Positions 1-5,948 of a stretch of DNA of 6,681 bases are shown piece after piece (position 1 is the first letter of the stretch; each line of letters begins with the position of its first letter). The notes beneath the pieces were generated by a model. The model had not been told where the DNA came from. It saw nothing but the letters and a program-made list of their open reading frames with translations, and made no database searches. The stretch covers positions 1 through 6,681 of the forward strand of contig WFMX01000284.1 of NCBI GenBank assembly GCA_015488875.1. The letters are read 5' to 3'. The translations under genes and the position numbers were made by a program. The DNA comes from Campylobacterota bacterium (GTDB lineage Bacteria > Campylobacterota > Campylobacteria > Campylobacterales > Sulfurovaceae).

Positions 1-144
1 TTATAATGGTGTTACACATTGTTTACCTCATGTACCTAAAATTGTAATTGTATCATCAATTTCTGTAAGTAGATTAAAACTCTATCAACTAATATGTAAT
101 TGACATACTTTCATGGGCTTTTGATTGGGCATGTCCCCCAAGCA

Positions 145-174
145 CTTAACAATTAGGAGAAGTTAAGAATTTTT
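145..174 (+). terminator. weak intrinsic terminator-like hairpin
   Basis: CTTAAC (145-150) and GTTAAG (162-167) form a 6-bp stem around an 11-base loop, followed by AATTTTT. The stem has little GC, so termination would be inefficient. It could end a rightward transcript entering from the left edge. An adjacent weaker stem, TTGGG (125-129) with CCCAA (137-141), lies just upstream. Confidence 0.3.
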
Positions 175-426
175 AAAGAAAACAGACTGAAGTATCAAGA
201 AACACCCAATAGGTAAATATTGAGTAAACAAATACCTTTTGATAGATAAGCAAATGATACAGAAAAACGGCATATCTCCTAACCAAAAAAACACCAATAA
301 ATTTAAATATTATAAGATACATACAAAGCCGAGGAGAAGCATAAGCATAATATCGGATCAATATGTCTAGCGAGATGGGTAGTTTTGTTTTTTGGAGATG
401 TCTAACGCCTAATCCCTATAGTATCA

Positions 427-435
427 TGCTATAAT
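427..435 (+). promoter_or_regulatory. extended -10 promoter of the DUF6172 gene
   Basis: TGCTATAAT at 427-435 is an exact match to the extended -10 consensus TGnTATAAT. It lies 29 bases before the start codon at 465, which predicts a transcription start near 442 and a leader of about 23 bases. No good -35 box exists 17 bases upstream (around 407-412 reads GCCTAA), in keeping with the weak -35 dependence known for the vegetative promoters of Campylobacterota. T-rich DNA lies at 383-393. Confidence 0.65.
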
Positions 436-464
436 TACAATAAACAAAATCAAAGAGGTAAAAT

Positions 465-776
465 ATGAAGAAAACATTTCAACTACTACAAGAGAATAAA
501 AAACCAGAGAGAGTTGTAGAGGCGATCAAGCATGAGATCAGAAAGTATATGAAGCGAGAGAGGGGCAAGAAATTGCCAGATGGTGCTGACTATTGGGAGC
601 TAGAGTGTCGTTTTGGGCGAGACAGTAATGGAGCAGAGTCTATAGTCAGCAAAGAGATTACTGCGGCATTAGATGGTGCATTTGCAGAGGATTGGTCGCA
701 CTGCTATATCGAGATCATCGCAAAAGCAACGAAGAGGAGAGAGCCACCTGTGCTAGAGGCAATGCCGTTGGATTAA
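465..776 (+). CDS. DUF6172 family protein (function unknown)
   Basis: A 103-residue soluble protein that I recognise from its overall pattern as DUF6172, a small family of unknown function in proteobacteria and Campylobacterota. Visible features are the basic N-terminal part (KPERVVEAIKHEIRKYMKRER, about residues 13-33), then LPDGADYWELECRFG (about 37-51), then EITAALDGAF and an IEIIAKATKRREPP tail. The many Arg and Lys residues in the first third suggest an RNA- or nucleotide-binding surface, but that is inference. There is no signal peptide or membrane segment. The ATG at 465 is well supported by AAAGAGGT at 453-459 with about 7 bases of spacing, and by the extended -10 at 427-435. The gene appears monocistronic and converges on the CBM48 gene at 927. 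The family assignment is from memory. Confidence 0.75.
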   Translation: MKKTFQLLQENKKPERVVEAIKHEIRKYMKRERGKKLPDGADYWELECRFGRDSNGAESIVSKEITAALDGAFAEDWSHCYIEIIAKATKRREPPVLEAMPLD

Positions 777-788
777 GATACCTCCCAA

Positions 789-825
789 AACAATTCTACC
801 TACTTGGGGATGTGGTAGTTTTGTT
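789..825 (+). terminator. candidate terminator hairpin downstream of the DUF6172 gene
   Basis: AACAATTCTACC (789-800) and GGTAGTTTTGTT (814-825) pair over 5 + 5 bp with a 2-base internal mismatch, around a 13-base loop. The 3' arm itself carries TTTTGTT. It begins 13 bases after the TAA at 774-776, the right place to end that transcript. There is no uninterrupted T-run after the stem, so this is only moderately terminator-like. The rest of the 777-926 gap shows nothing recognisable. Confidence 0.35.
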
Positions 826-926
826 CTCGTGTACTTCCTGAGACGAACTAAGATTCCGTTAAAGCCATCGTTCCCAATCAATGTTGCGAGATCTCTACTT
901 TGCCCTTTGTGTTGATAGAGATGAAC

Positions 927-1208
927 TTATGACAACTCCAATAACGAGTTGTCTGAACCATATGGAGATATGACGCATCCTAGCGTATCGTCGCATATCC
1001 ACTCTTTTTCATTTACCGTATATCCAAACTCATACGAGTCGCCAGTCGCCAATACTTTGGTGAGATAGAACTCTCCACTCTTTTTGCGTTTCATTGGTTC
1101 ACTTTTCCAATCGTTCCAAGCACCTGATAAGTTGGCACTCTCTATGCCGTCTAAGGGTAGCGTAAATGTCACCCAAGCCTTTTTGCCTTTGTTTGTGATC
1201 TTGACCAT
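927..1208 (-). CDS. single-domain CBM48 glycogen-binding protein (isoamylase early-set domain)
   Basis: A 93-residue protein made of a single CBM48-type beta-sandwich, the glycogen-binding fold seen in AMPK beta subunits and at the N-terminus of branching and debranching enzymes. The signature NLSGAWNDWKSEPM spans residues 26-39, followed by SGEFYLTKVLATGDSYEFGYTV (about 44-65) and the C-terminal pattern PYGSDNSLLEL. Residues aligning by eye with the AMPK beta carbohydrate contacts are present: Trp34, Trp70 and Asn87. Two cysteines, Cys72 and Cys78, lie in the loop after the second Trp. There is no catalytic domain, signal peptide or membrane segment, so it is probably a cytosolic glycogen or alpha-glucan binding or targeting module. 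AAGGA lies 9 bases before the ATG. The gene lies 93 bases downstream of the TRAP binding-protein gene on the same strand and seems to have its own -10 box. Confidence 0.8.
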   Translation of the reverse strand: MVKITNKGKKAWVTFTLPLDGIESANLSGAWNDWKSEPMKRKKSGEFYLTKVLATGDSYEFGYTVNEKEWICDDTLGCVISPYGSDNSLLELS

Positions 1209-1234
1209 AACTGTACATCCTTGATACTTAATAG

Positions 1235-1294
1235 ACCCAAATTATCCACTAGTAGAATAAGTTTGGGTAAAAATTTTGTCGCATTATACCCAAA
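1235..1294 (-). promoter_or_regulatory. -10 box and overlapping inverted repeats before the CBM48 gene
   Basis: Read on the minus strand, TATAAT at 1288-1283 gives a plausible -10, predicting a start near 1276 and a leader of about 68 bases before the ATG at 1208. No clear -35 is seen. The same interval contains three copies of a 7-base word in alternating orientation on the plus strand: ACCCAAA at 1235-1241, TTTGGGT at 1262-1268 and ACCCAAA at 1288-1294. The middle copy can pair with either neighbour. The 1235-1268 hairpin extends by TTAT (1242-1245) with ATAA (1257-1260) after one bulged base. No T-run follows either hairpin on the minus strand, so neither is a classic terminator. Confidence 0.4.
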
Positions 1295-1301
1295 ATATCT
1301 T

Positions 1302-2390
1302 CTAACCTCGTATTTCTAAGAAATTTTTGGTCGATATATCGTCCCAAGGTTTATTTAAGTTACTAAATGCCTCATAACTCTTCAATACTCTCTTGAAATC
1401 ATCACTCTTTTTGCTCTCATCTTGCAATACATCAGCTAATGCCTCTTTGGCTTTTGCCATCATATCATCTGGGAATGTCTTGATCTCTACTACACCTTTG
1501 AGTTCCTGTAGTGCTATGGCATTCTTGTATCTAAATTCACAGAGCATGTTGCCTGTCATCTCCTCTGCGGCTGCTGTGATGATAGCTTGATGTTCACTAC
1601 TGAGCTTGTTCCATCTATGTCTATTGAGTGTAATCTCAAGTATGGAGCCTGGCTCATGCCACCCTGTGTAGTAGTATGGTGCTGCTTTCTCGAAGCCCAT
1701 GATCTTGTCTAGGTATGGGCCCACCCATTCTGTAGCGTCTATAGTCCCTCTCTCTAGCGATGTATAGATCTCACCTGCTGGTAGTAAAATAGGGTTTACA
1801 CCGAGTCTTTTGAGTACTTCACCACCCAAGCCAGGTATACGCATCTTGAGACCTTGGAGGTCATCTACACTCTTGATCTCTTTTTTGAACCATCCGCCCA
1901 TTTGAGGACCTGTAGTTCCACCTATGAGTGGATATAGATCAAACTTGGCATATAGCTCTCTCCATAGCTCGTATCCACCACCAAACTTCAGCCAAGTTAT
2001 CATCTCCTCACTCGTGAGTCCCAACGGCATACCGCCAAATATAGAGAATGCAGAGTTCTTGCCTTTCCAATAGTAGACACCAGAGTGAAAAGCATCTATC
2101 TGTGCGGCTGAAGTGGCATCAAAGACTTGAAGGGCAGGTACTAGTATATTTTTGGGGTATACTTTGATATCGAGTGACCCCCCACTAAGCTCTCTACATC
2201 TATCGGCAAAGCTATCTACACCTGTACCCATGATAGGGAAGTGTGCTGGCCACGATGTAGCTAGTTTGAGTTTGACCTTTTTAGCCCTATTGATGTTGAT
2301 AGATTTTTTATCCTCTCCTCTGTGACATCCTGATATAGCAAGTGCCGTAGCTCCTATGGCTGTAGTGGTCATAAAGTCTCTTCTCTTCAC
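1302..2390 (-). CDS. TRAP transporter solute-binding protein, Tat-exported lipoprotein (TakP/DctP type)
   Basis: Extracytoplasmic binding protein of a TRAP (tripartite, sodium-driven) carrier, in the subfamily that binds 2-oxo acids, lactate or similar organic acids (TakP-like, COG4663). The preferred start is GTG at 2390-2388, giving 362 residues: AAGGAG lies 6 bases upstream, the Tat motif then sits at the N-terminus (MKRRDFM), and the promoter's predicted start (about 2415) leaves no leader for the ATG at 2420. The signal has Arg3-Arg4, a hydrophobic stretch, then AISGC with Cys22, suggesting a Tat-exported lipoprotein. Family landmarks are ATSWPAHFP, TGPQMGGWF (about 161-168), GLKMR (180-184) and ERGTIDATEWVGP (213-225). 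Gln163, Arg184, Glu221 and Trp222 match recalled TakP ligand and sodium positions. No DctQ or DctM permease gene lies in the window. The ligand is inferred. Confidence 0.85.
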   Translation of the reverse strand: MKRRDFMTTTAIGATALAISGCHRGEDKKSININRAKKVKLKLATSWPAHFPIMGTGVDSFADRCRELSGGSLDIKVYPKNILVPALQVFDATSAAQIDAFHSGVYYWKGKNSAFSIFGGMPLGLTSEEMITWLKFGGGYELWRELYAKFDLYPLIGGTTGPQMGGWFKKEIKSVDDLQGLKMRIPGLGGEVLKRLGVNPILLPAGEIYTSLERGTIDATEWVGPYLDKIMGFEKAAPYYYTGWHEPGSILEITLNRHRWNKLSSEHQAIITAAAEEMTGNMLCEFRYKNAIALQELKGVVEIKTFPDDMMAKAKEALADVLQDESKKSDDFKRVLKSYEAFSNLNKPWDDISTKNFLEIRG

Positions 2391-2421
2391 CGCAATCTCC
2401 TTGGGTTGGTTTGATCCCATA

Positions 2422-2446
2422 AGTATACCAAAATATATCTTGTCAA
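2422..2446 (-). promoter_or_regulatory. extended -10 promoter of the TRAP binding-protein gene
   Basis: On the minus strand TGGTATACT (2430-2422) matches the extended -10 form TGnTATAAT with one difference. A TTGACA at 2446-2441 is only 13 bases from it, too close for a normal -35, so the extended -10 probably suffices. Transcription would begin near 2415, just inside the ATG at 2420, which is why the GTG at 2390 is the favoured start. Confidence 0.5.
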
Positions 2447-2498
2447 TACTCCTGATTTGCTAATGCCACATTTTTGAACAGAAAAAATCTCTATATCA

Positions 2499-2507
2499 TG
2501 GTAAAAT
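2499..2507 (+). promoter_or_regulatory. extended -10 promoter of the phosphatase-kinase gene
   Basis: TGGTAAAAT at 2499-2507 is an extended -10 sequence 53 bases before the ATG at 2561, predicting a start near 2514. The only -35-like word, TTGAAC at 2474-2479, is 22 bases away and unlikely to be used. It fires divergently from the TRAP-gene promoter about 70 bases to the left, so the two could share regulation. Confidence 0.45.
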
Positions 2508-2560
2508 AGGCTATCTAGGAACTACACAAGAATAAAATTACCAAATCCAAGGAAGTAGAT

Positions 2561-4195
2561 ATGAGCCAAACTATACAGAGTAGTCACTTTTCGCTTGTCA
2601 AAGGCAAAGAGCTAAAGGGGGATGATTTTGTCATGGTCAAGTCCTTTGACCATCTCACTGTAGCGGTAGTGTGTGATGGTGTAGGATCTGCCATCGAAGG
2701 TGCTGATGCTGCCAAGAGAACTACACTACAGCTCATGAATAGCTTCAAGACAAAACCAAATAGCTGGAGTGTCCAAAAATCTATAGATAGCTTCATCACA
2801 TCTATCAATAGAGTCCTGTATCAAGAGTCTATTCTCAGCTATGAGAGACCTGAGATAGTAACTACTCTCACTATAGTAGTGATCGATGGTGATAGACTCT
2901 ATGGAGCCAATGTCGGTGATAGTAGGGTCTACCTGCATCGCGATGGAAGGTTGGTACAGCTATCCCACGATCACTCTATGGATGAAGAGGGGTATGAGAA
3001 TGTTTTGACAGATGCCATAGGGCTGCAGGAGAGTGTCACGCCATACTATTTTGAAAATCAGATAGAGAGGGGCGATCGTATACTATTGTGTAGTGATGGT
3101 CTATACAATGAGATAAGTGACAAACTCATAGAGGAGCATATCACGCAGGGTGCATACGGACTAGTGAAGCTAGCTAGTAAACTATGCGACAATGATCTAC
3201 CCGACGACACTACAGCGGCTGTACTAGAGGTAAAAGATATACCGATCACCTGTGCCCTCAAAAAGCAAAATCTGATCATAGCAGATAAATATAGTACAGG
3301 AGAGGTGATAGATGGCTATAGACTCATAGAGCCACTCATCCAAAACAGACGAACTTGGAGTGTAGAGAAAAAAGGGGTAAACTATGTCATGAAGTTTGCA
3401 CCTGTAGAGGTGAAGGATGATGAGTTTTTCCTAGATATGTTTGTCAGGGAGGCTTGGAATGCTACACGACTAAAGGCGGGTTTCTTCCCCAAAGCTGTCA
3501 TACCCAAAAAGAGAACTCACCGATACTACATCATGAAACAACTAGAGGGCATAGAGCTAAAGAAACATATCTCAAAGAGAGTATTGACTACTGAGGATGC
3601 TACATCCATGGCAAAGATGCTCCTAAAAGCTGGTCAATATCTCGTAAAGTATGATCTGGTACATGGAGACATCAAGCCTGAAAATATCATGATGAGAGAT
3701 AGAAACGATAAGCATTACTTCAAGCTGATAGATTTCGGCTCCATCATAGAACTGTATGCTACAGATTCTCGTGCAGGGACACCTAGCTATCTAGCTCCAG
3801 AGAGATTTGTAGGTACAGCTATCAACGAATCTACAGAGATATTTGCCATAGGTGTCACCCTCTATGAGTCTCTGACAAAGAGATATCCATATGGAGAGAT
3901 AGAACCATTTCAGTCACCTACATTTAAAGCAGCTAAGTTGCCATCAAAATATAACCGAAATATACCAGATTGGCTAGATAGTATCATCATGAGATCTATA
4001 GCCATCAAGCCTGAAGAGAGATACCAAAATTACTCAGAGATGCTATATGATGTAGAAAATCCAACTAGAGTAAAGCCATACTTTGACAAGAGCAAACCGC
4101 TTATACAGAGAGATCCTCTGAAGTTTTTCAAAGTAGGTTTTTATATAGAGTTTTATATATTAATGGGTCTTTTTTTCTATTGGTTTGTCAATTGA
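2561..4195 (+). CDS. bifunctional PP2C phosphatase / Ser-Thr kinase with C-terminal membrane anchor
   Basis: A 544-residue fusion. Residues 1-225 are a PP2C (PPM) metal-dependent protein phosphatase: GDDF (20-23), CDGVGS with Asp39, GANVGDSRVY (115-124), LCSDGL with Asp179, and PDDTT with Asp216 supply the expected acidic metal ligands. Residues 253-500 are a Hanks-type kinase: ATP-binding Lys278 (VMKF), helix-C Glu297, catalytic loop HGDIKPEN (368-375) with Asp370, DFG (391-393), GTPSYLAPE (406-414) and Arg487. The HRD arginine is Gly369, and the glycine-rich loop (about 256-268) has no GxGxxG. The last 20 residues are hydrophobic (525-543), so both domains should face the cytoplasm from a tail anchor. 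Such fusions are known in proteobacteria; the family usually lacks a defined substrate, and none is encoded alongside. AAGGAAG at 2549-2555 supports the ATG at 2561. It appears monocistronic and convergent with the next gene. Confidence 0.9.
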   Translation: MSQTIQSSHFSLVKGKELKGDDFVMVKSFDHLTVAVVCDGVGSAIEGADAAKRTTLQLMNSFKTKPNSWSVQKSIDSFITSINRVLYQESILSYERPEIVTTLTIVVIDGDRLYGANVGDSRVYLHRDGRLVQLSHDHSMDEEGYENVLTDAIGLQESVTPYYFENQIERGDRILLCSDGLYNEISDKLIEEHITQGAYGLVKLASKLCDNDLPDDTTAAVLEVKDIPITCALKKQNLIIADKYSTGEVIDGYRLIEPLIQNRRTWSVEKKGVNYVMKFAPVEVKDDEFFLDMFVREAWNATRLKAGFFPKAVIPKKRTHRYYIMKQLEGIELKKHISKRVLTTEDATSMAKMLLKAGQYLVKYDLVHGDIKPENIMMRDRNDKHYFKLIDFGSIIELYATDSRAGTPSYLAPERFVGTAINESTEIFAIGVTLYESLTKRYPYGEIEPFQSPTFKAAKLPSKYNRNIPDWLDSIIMRSIAIKPEERYQNYSEMLYDVENPTRVKPYFDKSKPLIQRDPLKFFKVGFYIEFYILMGLFFYWFVN

Positions 4196-4301
4196 TATGC
4201 TTTGGACTGTGTATAATGTATTGCATGTGGACAGAAGACAACAGTGATCCTATGTGACAATTGAGAGAAGTCAACTAGGAGCAAAAGGAGTAGTATATTT
4301 G

Positions 4302-5087
4302 CTATCCACACTTCCCTGGAGCACACTTCATCCCACCGCATTTGCCCTCTAGCTTGCTCTTGATACTACCGCTCTGCATGAGCTCTATGTTCTCTTGTGT
4401 CTCTAATGGATGTACTATAAACTGATATGATTTATATAGTGTAAATATACCATATAGTATCACTAGCATAGATGATAGCTTCATCATAGTACCTCGTATG
4501 GAACCCTGCTGTAGATATCTAGTAATACTGCCTAAAAAGAAGAGAGCAGGTATAGTAGCGAGTCCGAATGTAGCCATGACTATAGCACCCCATAGAGGAC
4601 TAGCAGTACTAGCAGCAAATACAGCAAATGAGTATACCAAGCCACAAGGTATGATACCATTGAGCATACCAAGCATAAAAAAGCTAGTCAAAGAGCTACT
4701 AGATATAAGTCTCCTAAATGTATCACGATACCATTCGTATTTGGATATAGATACCTCAGCGGAGTTGAGAAATCGAAACTTACCCAAGAGTGACAATCCT
4801 GCTAAAACCATCAATAGACCAGTTATCAGAAAGAGTATACCCTTTGTGGTGGGCGTGAAAGCGATAGCCTGTCCCAATATACCAAACATCGCACCCAAGA
4901 TGGCATAAGTACTGACTCGCCCAAAATTGTAGGCTAAGTGGTATATGGTTTGACTACTCCAAGATGATTTTGGGTCGATCTTGGCTGAGCTATATGCGAC
5001 TACTATGCCTCCACACATACCTATACAGTGTCCCAAGCTACCCAAAAATGCAGTGCCAAATATAAATAGTAAATCTATGTTGTTCAT
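4302..5087 (-). CDS. DsbD_2 / TauE-SafE-like six-helix membrane protein with EGKCG tail
   Basis: Inner-membrane protein, 261 residues from ATG 5087. Six helices lie at about 3-25, 58-80, 84-103, 136-160, 166-189 and 202-224. GHCIGMCGG (19-27) and NGIIPCGLVY (143-152) mark the DsbD_2 family (PF13386), often named sulfite exporter TauE/SafE. Relatives sit beside cytochrome oxidase or metal-handling genes and are thought to move electrons or metals, but no such neighbour is visible. Basic loops after helices 3 and 5 put both ends in the periplasm. The tail holds Cys250, Cys255 and Cys260 within EGKCG and GKCG, a likely copper or soft-metal site. An in-frame ATG at 5171 would add 28 charged residues, which fits an outside N-terminus poorly. 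Neither start has a strong ribosome binding site, so the start is uncertain. No terminator is obvious in the 106-base gap to the convergent kinase gene. Confidence 0.75.
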   Translation of the reverse strand: MNNIDLLFIFGTAFLGSLGHCIGMCGGIVVAYSSAKIDPKSSWSSQTIYHLAYNFGRVSTYAILGAMFGILGQAIAFTPTTKGILFLITGLLMVLAGLSLLGKFRFLNSAEVSISKYEWYRDTFRRLISSSSLTSFFMLGMLNGIIPCGLVYSFAVFAASTASPLWGAIVMATFGLATIPALFFLGSITRYLQQGSIRGTMMKLSSMLVILYGIFTLYKSYQFIVHPLETQENIELMQSGSIKSKLEGKCGGMKCAPGKCG

Positions 5088-5170
5088 GATAAATTGCTGT
5101 CTTTCGTCCTGGATTTTAATAGAGTCTTCAGAAGCTTTGGTCTTATATTCTATTATTTGTCGTAATGTCA

Positions 5171-5199
5171 TTGAAACTATAGTGTTGTTTTGTTAAAAT
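5171..5199 (+). promoter_or_regulatory. sigma-70-type promoter of the 5241-6681 operon
   Basis: TTGAAA (5171-5176) and TAAAAT (5194-5199) are separated by exactly 17 bases, the best-spaced two-box promoter in the window. The predicted start is near 5206, giving a leader of about 35 bases before the ATG at 5241. It makes the TTG at 5208, the first codon of the longer reading frame, an unlikely start. Confidence 0.5.
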
Positions 5200-5240
5200 A
5201 ATGTTAATTGTTCCAAAAAGGTGACAAAAAAGGCAAACAG

Positions 5241-5678
5241 ATGTTTAGAAAAATAAAACGAAATATACTAAAAATGTTTCGTGAATTGCTAGTGTATCAC
5301 AATAAATCTTTAGAGTTTCGTGCGAAGACATTGACTCTTATCATAGCACTAGATGACAAGATCAACCCTTGCGAAGAGGAGATGCTCAAAAGGGTAGCAC
5401 ATGAGATATACAGAGATGATGATGGACGAGCAGACCTACTCATAGATACAGTAGGTGAGTATTTTCAAAAGATTCAGACAAAAAATGGACTAAACTATGA
5501 GCATCTCATCACAAATGTAGAGAAGGACATCAAAGATCATAGACGATATGCAAAAAAGATAGATATGGATAGACTGAGACTCTTTGGAGAGTGTCTACAT
5601 GATGAAGATGACAAGATATTTCATCAGCGAATGTTGGATTTTTTAGAGAATTTGAAGGATGAGTATGGAACTGTTTAG
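5241..5678 (+). CDS. TerB-like helical protein (tentative), function unknown
   Basis: A 145-residue, highly charged, all-helical soluble protein. It carries two acidic, loop-like repeats: ALDDKINPCEEEMLKRVAHEIY (about 36-57) and CLHDEDDKIFHQRMLDFLENL (about 119-139). This pattern of an Asp-rich turn followed by Glu and an amphipathic helix resembles the TerB/TerB-like domain, which is linked to tellurite and stress operons and to metal-binding scaffolds. The match is weak and from memory. The first 13 residues are strongly basic (MFRKIKRNILKMF) and could contact membrane or nucleic acid. The ATG at 5241 is chosen because AAAAAAGG ends 7 bases upstream; an in-frame TTG at 5208 would add 11 residues but has no binding site. 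It is the first gene of a rightward operon, and its last 14 bases overlap the acylphosphatase frame, which suggests translational coupling. Confidence 0.5.
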   Translation: MFRKIKRNILKMFRELLVYHNKSLEFRAKTLTLIIALDDKINPCEEEMLKRVAHEIYRDDDGRADLLIDTVGEYFQKIQTKNGLNYEHLITNVEKDIKDHRRYAKKIDMDRLRLFGECLHDEDDKIFHQRMLDFLENLKDEYGTV

Positions 5679-5937
5679 ATTTATAATTTTTGGTAAGGTG
5701 CAGAGAGTATACTATCGCAAATTTGTATCACAGGCATTGATGAGAAAACAGGTACGAGGGTATATCAGAAACTTAGCCGATGGCACGGTAGAGGTGGTAG
5801 CTGAGTCGATAGATGACGATATTGATGATATTTTGCAAGTATTGCGTGATGGGTCGCCACAGTCGAAAGTAGACAATATAGTCTATGAGGCTATAGATAG
5901 TAGCGATCTTGTGTATGATGGCTTTGAGATAAGATAG
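5665..5937 (+). CDS. acylphosphatase
   Basis: Small cytosolic enzyme of about 90 residues, the usual size for acylphosphatase, which hydrolyses the carboxyl-phosphate bond of acyl phosphates such as acetyl phosphate, carbamoyl phosphate and 1,3-bisphosphoglycerate. The catalytic signatures are present: GKVQRVYYR (10-18), with the substrate-binding arginine Arg18, and GYIRNLADGTVEVVAE (32-47) with the catalytic Asn36. The glycine of the usual GxVQGVxFR loop is replaced by Arg14, which is notable because that loop cradles the phosphate. The ATG at 5665 is preferred to the one at 5659 because AAGGA (5655-5659) sits 5 bases before it. It overlaps the preceding gene by 14 bases and ends 11 bases before the next, so it belongs to a tightly coupled operon. 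Confidence 0.9.
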   Translation: MELFRFIIFGKVQRVYYRKFVSQALMRKQVRGYIRNLADGTVEVVAESIDDDIDDILQVLRDGSPQSKVDNIVYEAIDSSDLVYDGFEIR

Positions 5938-5948
5938 AGGAGTGCTAT

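Larger units (their letters stand above)
1..464. other. AT-rich non-coding stretch, no supported gene
   Basis: I see no convincing gene here. The longest reading frame, 173-361 on the minus strand, begins with TTG, has no ribosome binding site and encodes a hydrophobic low-complexity peptide typical of translated AT-rich DNA. A 23-codon frame beginning with ATG at 363 also lacks a binding site and ends inside the -10 box of the next gene. What can be seen: a TATAAT at 2-7 at the window edge, a small hairpin followed by T residues at 145-174, a near-perfect 10-base direct repeat (363-372 and 398-407), and the promoter of the gene at 465. The left part may be the 3' end and trailer of a gene outside the window. 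Confidence 0.6.

Noticed and set aside
173..361. 62-codon hydrophobic reading frame on the minus strand
   Set aside because: TTG start, no ribosome binding site, composition of translated AT-rich DNA, no family resemblance.
363..435. 23-codon ATG frame before the DUF6172 gene
   Set aside because: No ribosome binding site, and it ends inside the -10 box at 430-435, so it would lie upstream of the transcription start.
4212..4257. TATAAT and a 13-codon ATG frame in the gap between the convergent kinase and membrane-protein genes
   Set aside because: No correctly spaced -35 or extended TG, and no ribosome binding site for the short frame; an antisense promoter cannot be excluded but is unsupported.
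4498..4908. 136-codon plus-strand frame opposite the membrane-protein gene
   Set aside because: Shadow of the minus-strand gene with low-quality composition; the opposite frame has clear family motifs.
5088..5171. 28-residue N-terminal extension of the membrane protein from ATG 5171
   Set aside because: Highly charged, no ribosome binding site, and inconsistent with an outward-facing N-terminus; family members begin just before the first helix. Kept as an alternative only.
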